Origin: Chlorops oryzae
Taxonomy: Eukaryota; Arthropoda; Insecta; Diptera; Chloropidae
NCBI GenBank assembly: GCA_020466095.1
Contig: CM035807.1
Coordinates: 14,238,094 to 14,302,093, forward strand
Reading direction: 5' to 3'
DNA length: 64,000 nt
Shown: positions 24,073 to 38,413 of the stretch, one piece after another
How the letters are laid out: each line of letters starts with the position of its first letter
Numbering within the stretch: the first letter of the stretch is position 1
The notes under the pieces: generated by a model
Told to the model about the DNA's origin: nothing
The model's database searches: none
Seen by the model: only the letters and a program-made list of their open reading frames with translations
Translations under genes and position numbers: made by a program

Positions 24073-27000
24073 TTAGACATATGGGGTACCAAATTAAAGG
24101 AAATCGATCCAGCATTTTGAATAAAATAAAAAATTTGTGTGTTAAAAGGACCTTTTTCATACCAAAATGGCTCTCAAAGTCAAAAAATGTTTAAAAAATT
24201 TTAAAATGTTTGACTTTGAAGGCTCAAATAGCCTTGAAGCTGCAATAAAGTATAAGACTATTTTATACGCCTAGAAAGGTCTGACAATTCTTTGTCGAAC
24301 TGCATTAAAATTTGTATCTTGGATTCAAACGTTGAGGCGTGAAAAATTTTTTTTTCTGAAACAACTGCAAATTTTCTTTCTTTGCCTTATAACTCCTCAG
24401 GGGTGCAATTTTGGAGCCCCCCCCCCTGCCATACGATTTTTGGTTAGTTCTGACCCCCTCTATCAGCTCCCGACCGGTTGACCTTCACAAACGGAACACC
24501 CTGTATATGTATATACATATGTATAACTTACATCTAGGATAGATGTATCCTCAAAATACTACATGCTTCCATAGAAAAAGTGCTCTGGAATCAGAGGGCC
24601 GTTCAGTGCTTAAAGATCTAACAAATGTGTTATCTAACATAATTTAATTAGACAGTTTTTTTTGACGGCTTTAATTTTTTGTTTTTTGTTTTTCTCAAGT
24701 CCTTGAAGACTTATCAATTGATCTCGCTTTATTTCAGCACACTCTCAGTTTGATTGGTGATTTGAAATTCTATTTGGCATTTATATTTTATCGCTTTTTG
24801 ATAAGTTTTCAATTCGTTCAATATTCCTCTGATTGGAGTAGAAAAAAAAAAAAGATAATGAACAAAAAAAAAACTACTCAGGAAACATTTTCGCATATTA
24901 GTCAGTCGACGGACTCATTCCGGGAAATCATATTCAATATTCTATGGCAACTGCGCATGCATACATATATGTATGTCGCATTAAAGGTAAAACAATTAGC
25001 CGCAAAATGAATCAATGAATCCGTATCCATGACTCATTACTATCGGAAAGATTAAAGTCAATTCAATTTCATAATATAAGGACTAGAAAAAAATTAAAAA
25101 AAAAAAAAAAATTCATACATGCATATACAACGATCTTTGTTCTCCATACTATACATACATAGTTCCATACTCTGTATGTGTCATCAGAATTTCGTGAAGC
25201 ATATTTTGTAATAATCAAAAGTTTTAAGTACTTCGAGTTGAATTTTGTAATTGCTTCAGTTCATAAATAAATGCGATTTGACATTTTATGAAATTTTCAG
25301 ACATACCCTCAATACGCACTATTGGAAATACTAAGTTGCTCGATGAGTAATCATCGTTGATAAAGCGATGAACCTTAAGCTACCCACTTTTTGATAGTCT
25401 CTGACCCACATTGTAAGAACGTTATGGGGCTTTTCTGATAAGGATTCCTCATTTCGACAGTATCGTGCGGAATATGTGGAACCTTTTAAGAGGGCTTCGT
25501 TCATGATTCATGAAGGTCCACTAAACTTCCGAGATATGGGTTGTTCGTTAAAGCTTCTACATTATAAGTCCACGAAGTCGAATCAGTGACACTAAATGGC
25601 CTCGTGAGACCTTACTATGATTTCCGAAAAAAAGGGTATTTTAATTGGGAGTTTAACACCTATCAGAGCTGCCAGATTTTTTCAATTTCTAGGAATATTT
25701 TTTTAATTTGATTTTAACAATAAAAATGAATGAAATTTTTAAAAGGAATTTTTTTTATAACCTTTTACCTACAGAAAATATAGGAGTCTGTTGTGTTATA
25801 CAGTGGGCACAGCGCTCAGACTGAGTCGAGCGCACAAATGTCACTATATTCCAACGTAGGGTACCAAGCGCTCAGACAATGTCGAGCGTATAATAGTCCC
25901 TGTTTTTCCTTTAAATAAAGAACACCAACAAATAGGGTTTAATCCTTTATTTAATACAATGAATCCTACACTTCCAAATAACAATATCACTATTACTTGA
26001 ACTAGTTACTTCTACGTCGTGGCCCTTGGATGAGGAATAATTTAGGAATAATGCTATATAATTCTGACAACAGTCATACTTATTACTTTCATAGACTTTA
26101 GTAGTCAAAATAAGCCTTGCAGGATGCAGAGACTAGGTTTCCCAAACCCACTACTTTAATAGACTACGGGCCATAGTTACAAAAATGTGGCTATTCACGA
26201 CAACTTCTCAAATCCCTTTTAAAATAATTCCATCCAAAATTATCTTGTTTTAGCTGTATGGATACTGAAGTTTCTTGGTATTTTTTCTAAAGAAAACGGG
26301 ACAGTGCCCATGAAAAGGGTGGCAACATTGCTATTCTAAACATCTGTTTAAAAATTATTCAAATCAAAGATAATAACCAGGTACCTACATATATATAAAT
26401 CAATAAAATGCCAAAAGAAGATCAGATGTTCCGATTGATCAAGACATTCCAACAGCATTTGGATTTTATCGGGCGTTTTTACGATCGAACGTGCTCACAA
26501 TTGACGACTTTGATGGGCAGCAATGCTGCCAGATTGCCATATTAGCATAATTGAATTTTATTTTTTCTTATAAAGTAAATTTATATACATATCTTGAAAC
26601 TGAAAAATTCCTTACAATTTTCTAAGTTTCATTGGTGCGGACAGTTCGAATTTTGCTCTTCAAGCAATTATCTCAAATCGATTTTTTTTTAACTTTCTTT
26701 TTTTTTCATCAATTCTCGAATTGATTGCGCCAATTGCAAATCAATAAAAAATGAATTTATCAAAAGAAATATCTCTAAATTAAAAAAATATAATTTCCAA
26801 TGCATGCGAACGAAAAGCTATTGAAGCTGTCGTCGCACGTCGAATATCAATGGTAAATAAATAATACAGTCCACAAATATAGCATATACATATGTATGTA
26901 TGTATTAATACTTTATCTGTTTGTCGAGATATGTGTATGGTATACCAATTCTTTTCACTACAATAGACAAGAGGAACGAAATTTTAGAAGAATGGAACTT

Positions 27001-27109
27001 AAATTTTAATTTAAGAAAACACTTGTTCAAATTGATTATCCATTCGCGATTTTAGAAAATGTACAGCTGCAGTAAATTGTATGATGTGAAGTATCTCTCG
27101 AAACGTACA

Positions 27110-28170
27110 TACAGTCAGTCGAAAAAGTTTACGTACACCTTGAACTTCTTAACAAAACAAATCGTTGGATCGTGTTGACATCGGTTTTCAAAATTTTCAA
27201 TGTCGATTACCATTAAATTTCTCCAAAAATTCAAATGTTAATTAACAGTGCAAGGCTAACACCCCCAAAAACTGCATACGACTAAAAAAAAAAATTCATA
27301 TTTTTCGATTTCTTGAACGAAAAATTTGACAGCATTTTGAATGAGTGTCAAAATTTTTGAAAATGTCAACTTCGTACTGAGGGGAAAACAAAAACGAGGG
27401 GTTTTCATTAAAGATCCAAAAATGAAGTCTTCAAAAATACCGTAATTAAAGAAACCTTCGAGCAAAGAACAAGAAATGACACGAATTCATGTCAAAAAAA
27501 GCTTACGTAAATTTGCAGCCGTTTTTTCATAGTAAACAACGGGTTCCAACAGCGAAACTATAATTTTGTGGGGAGTCCTTTTGGCTTTCCATAAGGACCT
27601 TCAGAGGTCTTTTGATGCTTTTGACCAAATCACCAGTATTCTTTTGGGTTTTAGTTTTGTCCACTTAGTCCTTGATGCCATCATAATGATGATTTCGAAT
27701 CCTTTTTCCAAGTAAACTCCAAGTATACTCCAAGTATGCTAGTTAGGATTGCAAAAATATAGCACTTGACGCAGTGCATATAGCAATGGTTTCGGGAGGT
27801 TATACAAAAGCCATTTACGGCCGGCTTACGAGATGTATGTATGTATATGTTTGAGATCATATCTTGCTGAAACCAGAACTTTTTAGTTCTCAGTCCCAAT
27901 TTGAGTAAAATTGTGATGTCAAATTACATCCATCCATTGGTCTATCTTCTGGTCCAAATTTTCCGAATTCAGCGTCTACCATACAACCCCAAACCACTAT
28001 ATTTCCTCCGGGATGTCTCATCCGTAGCAATAAAATGTTTCTCATACTTAGGTACTTACATGTCTTTGTCGGCATTTCTCCATATTTAGTTGAGTCCATT
28101 CCACCCAAACGTATCAAATTTGGACTCCAAACGTTTTGGAACAACTTTACTTTTACTTACTATGTATTAA
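27110..28170 (-). pseudogene. Tc1-like transposon relic (truncated, broken transposase)
   Basis: On the minus strand, 28144-27890 encodes a piece of a Tc1-type DDE transposase, recognisable from HPGGNIVVWGCM and the following EFGKFG region (family pattern GGGNVMVWGC-x-x-x-GVG). Further on, 27700-27560 still looks like transposase coding sequence with frame breaks. The element's left end carries a TA followed by CAGTCAGTCGAAAAAGTTTA (27112-), like the terminal repeats of Tc1 elements. The N-terminal DNA-binding half and the other terminal repeat are not evident. It is an inactive copy on the strand opposite to puc. Confidence 0.65.
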
Positions 28171-28961
28171 AATATGTATTGAATCCCATCCTCGTTGTAC
28201 ATGTACTTATGTATGTATGTAGAAGAACCCACCCTTTCAAAAGACAAGAAGAAAAAAAAAAGAATTTAAAAAAATCGTGCGCCTGTTCGAGTTTAATTAA
28301 ATATTAATTTGCCTCCAAATGGATATCATCTAATATTACTTACCATTTTACTCGTTTCGGCGCTATTGCGTTTTCTCTCTCTCTCGCGCGCAAAATACGC
28401 ACTCATGTCCGTCCCTCAACGAGTGGGCAAATACACGAACTCACATAAATACACAAAAAACATACGTGCGTAGTTATCGCTTCGATTGGTTATGAGTCAT
28501 CGCCATCATCGATGAGATATCGACGTTGACAACTCGAACGACAAGAGGGCTAGCAAAGTCATGAAAAGAAACGCAAATAAAATAAATAAAATAAAAAAAA
28601 TAAATAAAAACCAATCAACAAGTATACAAAAATTATATTGGGGGGGTTGTGTGCGGCAGAGAGTGTGGGGTGATAATTATCAACGCGCATGCAATTATAG
28701 TGAACTGTGAGTAGAGACGAAATTGAGAGGTGGAGAAGGTCTTTGTTTATAAAAAGGAATGACGTTCTTAATGACTTTTGAGGCTGCTTTGAGTAACAAC
28801 AAAAACAATAACAACAACATGAACAACAACCCGTGTTTGGTTACCATAAAATATCTTGAAATTAATAAATACATAAATCCATAAGATACTTTAGTTTTTT
28901 CTTTCTTTCTTACAATTAACAATAAAAATAATAATTTTCTCTTTTTCTCTCTATCTTTCAG

Positions 28962-29996
28962 AGGACGCACGGAAGACCGGCTCGCGAGTGCTCTTGCACT
29001 GTCATGCTGGTATATCCCGCAGTGCGACGATAGCGATCGCCTATGTTATGCGCTACAAATCCCTATCGTTGCTTGAAGCTTATAAGCTCGTTAAGCTCGC
29101 AAGGCCTATCATATCGCCGAATTTGAATTTTATGGGTCAACTATTAGAATTGGAACAGAGTTTACGGTTAAGCGGTGCTCTAGCGCCATTATCACCGGTA
29201 GCGCCAATACCTTTAACAAATAGCAGCAATACTCCATTGCTAATAACAACTAGTCACAATGATGATGATATATGATGATGATGATGATGAGGATGATCGT
29301 CATATTCATGAGAACCATAACGATGATGATGGTTATGATGACATTGATGGTCGTGGTGGATTAGGCGGTCGAATGCAAATATCAACGACAACAACCGATG
29401 AATATATGAATGAAGATGATGATATGACTTTGTTGGTCGATGATGATATTCATGCGAGTAGTAGCAATAGCTCATGCTCATCACGTTTAACATCGCCACC
29501 GGTAACACCTGAAGATGAAATACCATGCACATCGAATGTTAATGTTGCGGCTAATTCATCATCGTCAACATGCAGTACACCAACTTCACCAAATTCTTGC
29601 TCGTCGGCATTTTCATCAACGAGTTCAGCAGCAGCAGCAGCGTCTACATCATTATCGTCATCATCATCATTAGCGTCGACGTCGGCATCGGCGTCAACAA
29701 CATCGGGGTTTCTTAGCACAACACGCCCTGGACGCTTTAAACGCAATTCACCAGCGAAACTGAGGCTTAACCTGCAATCAACATTTGCACCGATTCCAAA
29801 ATCTTTATCCTGCATATCAATACACAATGCGACCAATCTTAGTCCAATTAATAGAGACGCACCAACGACACCGATGTGCGAACCCAACTCACCAGCGCTA
29901 TTTTCACCAGCACAGCACCACCACCGCCATCAGCGACAGCAACAACACACACAACAACATCAATCGCATCAAAAACATTGGAACAGCATAGGTTAG
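28962..29996 (+). CDS. puc: puckered, last exon: catalytic loop and Ser-rich tail, with a 1-base frame break
   Basis: The exon starts at acceptor CTTTCAG (ends 28961) and reads [20 protein letters not shown], giving the HCxxGxxR phosphatase signature. [10 protein letters not shown] and the C-terminal helices ([14 protein letters not shown]) follow. The frame then closes at TGA 29273-29275, inside a GAT microsatellite. A second frame, open from 29259 to TAG 29994-29996, continues the protein: an Asp-rich run, then Ser/Thr-rich sequence ([11 protein letters not shown]), then [18 protein letters not shown], which looks like the conserved Puc tail. The two frames join if the four bases ATAT at 29270-29273 were three, so one base appears extra. 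This may be a sequencing error, a length polymorphism or a true truncation. His/Gln-rich codons end the tail. Confidence 0.9.
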
Positions 29997-30563
29997 AACA
30001 ACAGAACAATAATCTAATGGCTTTGTCATCAACTAGTGATTAGTTAAGTAGATTAGTAGTCGTAAGATATGTTATGAGAATAAATAACTGAGAACAACAT
30101 TGCATATACAAAATGCTGTGAATTGAAGATTTTAAGCAACCAACAATTAAACAACGACATTTTATAGCAACCCAATCGGTTTCATTAAAAAACATAACAA
30201 AACAAATGTCATGAACTTTCTTGATTGCTTTTAAAAACAAATCGAATCGCGGAAAAAGGAAAGTGAAAGATCCTTTTCGTTTTTTGTAAAATCGTCGTTT
30301 AGCTTGAAATCGCTTTGCTGCTTTATAGTTTCTTCGATAAGCTTGTTTTGATGATGATGATCATGATGATGATGATGGTGGCCACACAATAGAGCAAAGG
30401 TAACAATGTATTTGATCTCTACGCGGCCCAGATCCATCAAGCCTGCTTTCATCTACTTAATTAATGATCATAGTTCTTAAGTGTTCTAATGCGTTGCTAA
30501 TTAGTTTTAATTTGAATTGATTTTTCAATTTTCTCTTCGCTATTCTTTTAAGACTTTTCGTTT

Positions 30564-30602
<39 letters not shown>

Positions 30603-31110
30603 TAAAAAGTAAAAAGAACAAGAAAAACCTTCGAATTGCACGTTCAGTCTACGTACGTTTTATGCCAAATCTATTTTATTTACTTTATTTCTTTCCCTTT
30701 GGTCCTTTCATCCAAAAACAAAAAAGGAAAGAAAAAAATTTAAGAAAACTGTACATCACAACAGTGAATTTCGTATTTCGTGGCTAAATGTGCATGGCCA
30801 TGTACCAAATATACACGTATAGAAAAAACTACAACAAAAACAACAACAACAATAAGAAAAAACTCTAATTTAAGCGACTTTAGTTTATAAGACTGTAAAT
30901 TATTTATATAAATCAACTACACAAACACACACACACACACACAACACACAACAACAAATCCCAACTAATATAGTTTATCTTGTAAACACTTAGAGCGATA
31001 AGTTAAAGTTTTATGAATTTTGGACCTCGTTTTGAAAGAAAGAAACAGTTATCTCGCTGAAATTTGAATGAGAGCAGCGAAAAACATATTTGAAAATAAA
31101 AGAATTTAAG
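29997..31110 (+). other. puc: puc 3' untranslated region
   Basis: AT-rich with many A runs, including 35 consecutive A at 30565-30599, a CAACAACA tract (about 30833-30850) and an AC microsatellite (about 30921-30945). AATAAA at 31095-31100 is a plausible poly(A) signal. An overlapping ATTTA series (TTATTTATTTATTTATTT) lies just beyond, at 31140-31162. If transcripts extend that far it would be an AU-rich instability element. Confidence 0.5.
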
Positions 31111-31499
31111 TGTTTGCCGAAAAATATAAAAAGTTTATATTTATTTATTTATTTATTTATTTGAAATGTTGAATCCTACACAGGAAGACAAGGTCTTAAA
31201 ATTAGTGTAGGTGATGCAAAGGTGATGCAAATTCATTGCTCTAGGGAAACTCCTTCTATGATTTCTCAAAAAATGTATGGAGGTCAGCACTCTTTGCGAA
31301 AGAAATAGAACAAAGACTTAAGACGCGAACGTGAAAAAACAGCTTGTCAAAAGCTATTAATGTGGAGACTCTAAAGGTAGCATACTTACAGGCGATGTTT
31401 CAGAAAAGACTATTAGCCCGATTCTAAATATTCCGCGGATTTGAAAAAAAAAAATGCTTCCATTCTTTGCACAATAGGAAAGTGAATATCATATATTAC

Positions 31500-31665
31500 T
31501 ATATATGCAGTGCCGTAGCAATTATGTTTTGCGTGAGGGGGAAAATATTTTTCCAATTTGCGTGGGGGGGGAAAAATTATTTTTTCAATTTTATTCATGG
31601 GCAAAAACAAAAATGCGCCCTAATCCCCCTCTTGCCCCTATGGTTGCTACGGCACTGTATATATG
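31500..31665. mobile_element. hAT-type MITE with perfect 8-bp target duplication
   Basis: The element spans 31508-31657 (150 bp). Its ends are the 14-bp perfect inverted repeat CAGTGCCGTAGCAA / TTGCTACGGCACTG. TATATATG flanks both sides (31500-31507 and 31658-31665). CAGTG termini and an 8-bp duplication are hallmarks of hAT elements. There is no coding capacity; the interior has G-rich and T-rich runs. Confidence 0.9.
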
Positions 31666-31977
31666 TCACTCTCATAGATTTTGGGCGAGACGTTTCGCGC
31701 CAATTAGAAAGAGATGTTACTCGACAGGCAAAAAATGAGCGGGAGAGAAATACTTTTGGTGAGTACCTAAGTGAAAAATACTCATTTTCGTGGGTACCCA
31801 AGATTGTGGTGAGTACCCAAGACCGTGTTGAAAAGAGCCAAAAAATCGGCTAAAAATCCACCTTCGGTCGGACACTACTTTTTAAGAAAAGGTCATCACA
31901 TTTTTTTCTTTTATTGACGCTTAATAACCTTCCTTTTTCCGCGGAGAAATATTTCTGGGGTACAAACCTCAAGGGCA

Positions 31978-32250
31978 TTATATAAAATTTAGCAATACAT
32001 ATTCCAAATCTTCTCCCATACGATCAATTTTACTCCATTTCGAATCATCGACCCATACGGCCTTCGGTAGGCATTTCGCCAATCGTAGCAAATACGGAAC
32101 AATTCGTTGTTCATGCTGGCATCCGCTCTCCAAGAAATAAAGTCCCAATGTAATGACCGCATCTGGTGCTCTTGTGTCCAGACAAAAAACATCCGCTTCA
32201 TTTTCTTGTGGACAGTGTCGGAAAAGCGATTGCACCTGTTCGATTCATTG
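31978..32250 (-). pseudogene. PI4KIIIalpha: PI4KIIIalpha N-terminal exon fragment
   Basis: On the minus strand the frame ending near 31978 reads EQVQSLFRHCPQ, then DAVITLGLYFLESGCQHEQR, then IVPYLLRLAKCLPKAVWVDD. This matches the N-terminal helical region of phosphatidylinositol 4-kinase III alpha (human PI4KA has KVQKLLCMCP, DAVIALGIFLIESDLQH and [20 protein letters not shown]). Upstream the frame is closed by TGA. Downstream the similarity fades with apparent frame changes, then TAA. There is no kinase domain, start or flanking exon. It is a fragment of about 80 codons lying between inverted repeat ends, so I read it as a captured or inserted gene piece and not a functional gene. Confidence 0.65.
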
Positions 32251-32599
32251 TTTTTCAAGGGGAAATACAAAAATTGGAGGTCAGCATTGCTTTGGCCATT
32301 TATTTGGCTTGAATATTGCAAAGGAATATAACAGAGGTACATACATTTTCATATCGCAGAGGTGCTTCAATAGTGTCACAACTCAAAATTTATCTAATTG
32401 GAGTAACCGCCGGGAATATTCATTTAGAATAGGGCTGATATCTTATTTTTTCAAGCCCATGATTCATTGTAACATTAGGTACCTATTTTCGATCGAAATC
32501 GAGGAATTGATTGCATAGTTGATCTGAAAAACAAGACATTAACTTAATTAAATTACAATTCTATTCCTATATTTTCGATAAGCTGCGCTTTCATTCAAG

Positions 32600-32777
32600 T
32601 ACAGTGAATCTACGGATAAATGTCATTTCACGAATAAATGCAAAAACCTCATAAGTGCAAGTGACTTTGAAGCCTTTTTATGATTCCATGAAAACATGCA
32701 CGAATTAATGCAAAGAACGCATAATGCACAAGAATTCGAGCAAATAAACGTGTTTCATTTATCCGTACTCTACAGTA
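32600..32777. mobile_element. small CAGT-ended MITE with TA flanks
   Basis: It spans 32602-32775 (174 bp), flanked by TA on both sides. The left end is CAGTGAATCTACGGATAAATG. The right end is CATTTATCCGTACTCTACAG, an imperfect inverse. The inside has several AATAAATGCA/AATTAATGCA units. The type resembles the pogo/Tigger-like MITEs at 6067 and 59877. Confidence 0.6.
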
Positions 32778-33527
32778 TGTACTTAAATCTTAATTATCAC
32801 ATTACTTTCATATTGCAAACTTTAAGGTGGACGAGAGCAGCGTCGCTTGCGCATGGATTTGCCCATCTTTTATTAAAAAAAAAAAAACCAAAATTAAGCA
32901 CCTCTTTCTATTGACGAGATATTTCCGTTACATTAAAAATCGGCATGGTTATATATAGGTGGCAGCCATTGTCGTTGTAATTAGAGCTGGAAAACAATCG
33001 ATATTTGCGAACATTGATTTCGATTTTTAACAACTTTAACGATGTAACGCGAATTATCGTTTTTTTTTTTTTTTTGCACAGGCCAGTATGGCACCGTAAC
33101 GTTTTACAATACAATTCCCCCCCTGCCCCCGCCGACACACCTTATTGCTTTACGTAATACTTGAACGTTCCCAAAAGAAAAATCAAAAATTTTTTACAAC
33201 TGTCGCACATGTATAGGCGCTATTTTAGAAAAAAATTATATTCGGCTAAATAATCGGCCTTTTTTTCCCGAAACTGAAAATAATTTTTAGGCCGAATGTT
33301 CGGCAAACCGAAGCCGAAGCTTCGGTCGGGCGTAATAACCATCAAAAACTTCGATAACGATAACAGATTAATGCATCGATACTCTCAATTGTTTGCCATC
33401 GCTGAACTGCACATTACATCCTTAAGAAAAAATAGCTGAACTTGTCGTTTTTCGTAAATTGCGAAACATTTAATTGCAATCGATTGAACGATTGCATCCA
33501 TCTCATTAGAAGCTTAACCAACAAAGC
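32778..33527. other. spacer upstream of the helicase, with worn hAT copy and a DRE-like site
   Basis: At about 33230-33335 a degraded relative of the TTCGGTCGG element (see 54122) is visible from repeated CGGCTAAATAATCGGCC and AGCTTCGGTCGGGCG. ATCGATA at 33375-33381, the reverse of TATCGAT, is a partial DRE site about 150 bp before the helicase ATG. No coding exon was seen. Confidence 0.4.
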
Positions 33528-37710
<4,183 letters not shown>

Positions 37711-38413
37711 TCATTTGAACAAACAGTTTTTATAGAAAGCATTCCCCCATTACATGCTGACTACCAAAAAAATTTGGTAAAATGTGCAAAGAAGTTTCTC
37801 ATATAATTTTTTTAAATAACACGGTCATCGTCATTTTTGTATAAAACTGCATCAAATGCATTCGCTCATGACTCGTCAGTATAATACTTTAAGCCCTTCG
37901 AGAAGTATAGTTTCTTTTTAAATATATGAACAAGAGGCTGTTGAATAAAGAATTTTTTTTTAGATTTAGGAAAAGAAATTGTTTTTTGTTTTTTCTTTTT
38001 TTGTTTTACTAGGGGGGCTTCGCCCCCTGTTCGCTTCGCTCACCAACCCCCAACCCTCCCACGATCGCTTCGACATCACCCTCTCTCCCCTCCTTCCTCT
38101 CTCATATCTCTCCCTTCACCTCCCATCTCTTTTCTCACCTTCTCTCACGCTCTCATCTTACTCTCACGCTCTCTCCCTCTCATCCAACTACTCCTTCTCA
38201 CATATCACCTCTCCTACCACTCACCCTCTCCCAGCTCTATCTCTCTCTCCATCACCTCTTCTGTCCCAATCATCACTTTCCATTTTTGAAAAAAGTCAGC
38301 CATATTGGATCGCCACACAAAATATAAAGTACACGCGAAAAAAAAAAACCTTTTTTGTATAATAGAGAGATATATAGGTATATTTTTTATTTACATTTAA
38401 TTCCTAATTTAAA
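37711..38413. other. convergent 3' spacer between helicase and primase genes
   Basis: The helicase 3' untranslated region runs to a poly(A) signal AATAAA at 37944-37949. The rest is occupied mainly by a short Helitron (38009-38370). The primase poly(A) signal (TTTATT on the plus strand, about 38386-38391) lies only about 15 bp from the Helitron edge, so its cleavage site may fall inside the element. Confidence 0.6.
38009..38370 (-). mobile_element. small non-autonomous Helitron
   Basis: On the minus strand the element begins TCTCTCTATTATAC after an A, fitting the Helitron 5' consensus (TC, TCTMTAYTA). It ends with a GC hairpin GGGGGCGAAGCCCCC immediately followed by CTAG, and the next base is T. 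A 5' TC, a 3' hairpin plus CTRR and insertion between A and T, without inverted repeats or target duplication, are the Helitron hallmarks. The 362-bp interior is a purine-rich (plus-strand CT-rich) tract and a TGAGCGAAGCGAAC second palindrome. There is no Rep/helicase. Confidence 0.75.

Larger units (their letters stand above)
22381..25790. other. puc intron, AT-rich with simple repeats
   Basis: There is a CT microsatellite at about 22400-22432, many T runs (23460-23575), AP-1 sites at 23024-23030 and 25030-25036, and the inverted dispersed repeat at 23721-23832. An inverted repeat sits at 23925-24072. The sequence ACGGAACACCCTGTATA at about 24490-24506 resembles ends of widespread small repeats. 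No conserved open frame was recognised. Confidence 0.5.
1533..28961 (+). other. puc: puc giant intron (about 27.4 kb) with AP-1 sites and repeats
   Basis: The intron is bounded by donor GTAAGT at 1533 and acceptor CTTTCAG ending at 28961, with matching codon phase. Reading by eye I find the AP-1 consensus TGASTCA at 4432, 5623, 8743, 9283, 10540, 11423, 14066, 14609, 15860, 17694, 23024, 25030 and 28493. Those at 11423, 14066 and 14609 and 15860 are duplicate copies of 5623, 8743, 9283 and 10540. A palindromic CRE, TGACGTCA, lies at 4139-4146. Puc transcription is known to depend on JNK and AP-1 (Jra/Kay), so enhancers here would fit. GC-richer islands occur at about 3590-5100 and 17100-18600. 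No nested protein-coding gene was recognised. Confidence 0.85.
31415..32436. mobile_element. AGCCCGATTCT-family element carrying a gene fragment and nested MITEs
   Basis: The left end AGCCCGATTCTAAATATTCC (31415-) and the right end GGAATATTCATTTAGAATAG plus GGCT (-32436) form an imperfect terminal inverted repeat of the same family as 7222-7423. Inside are a complete hAT-type MITE (31508-31657), a solitary end of a second hAT family (about 31848-31885), and a segment (31886-31965) that also occurs at about 35092-35175. A PI4KIIIalpha-like gene fragment (about 31978-32250, minus) follows. In the relative in the helicase intron the shared segment runs directly into the terminal repeat, without the gene fragment. 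That suggests the fragment was acquired later. Confidence 0.6.

Noticed and set aside
25790..25970. Possible solo LTR (TG...CA, AATAAA, duplicated AGCGCTCAGAC...GTCGAGCG)
   Set aside because: No target duplication, primer site or partner LTR could be shown; only a suggestive layout.
29254..29887. Minus-strand frames rich in His and Asp
   Set aside because: They are antisense readings of the GAT and Ser codon runs of the puc tail.
37979..38362. 127-codon plus-strand frame rich in Ser, Pro and Leu
   Set aside because: It is the CT-rich interior of the Helitron; composition alone keeps the frame open.
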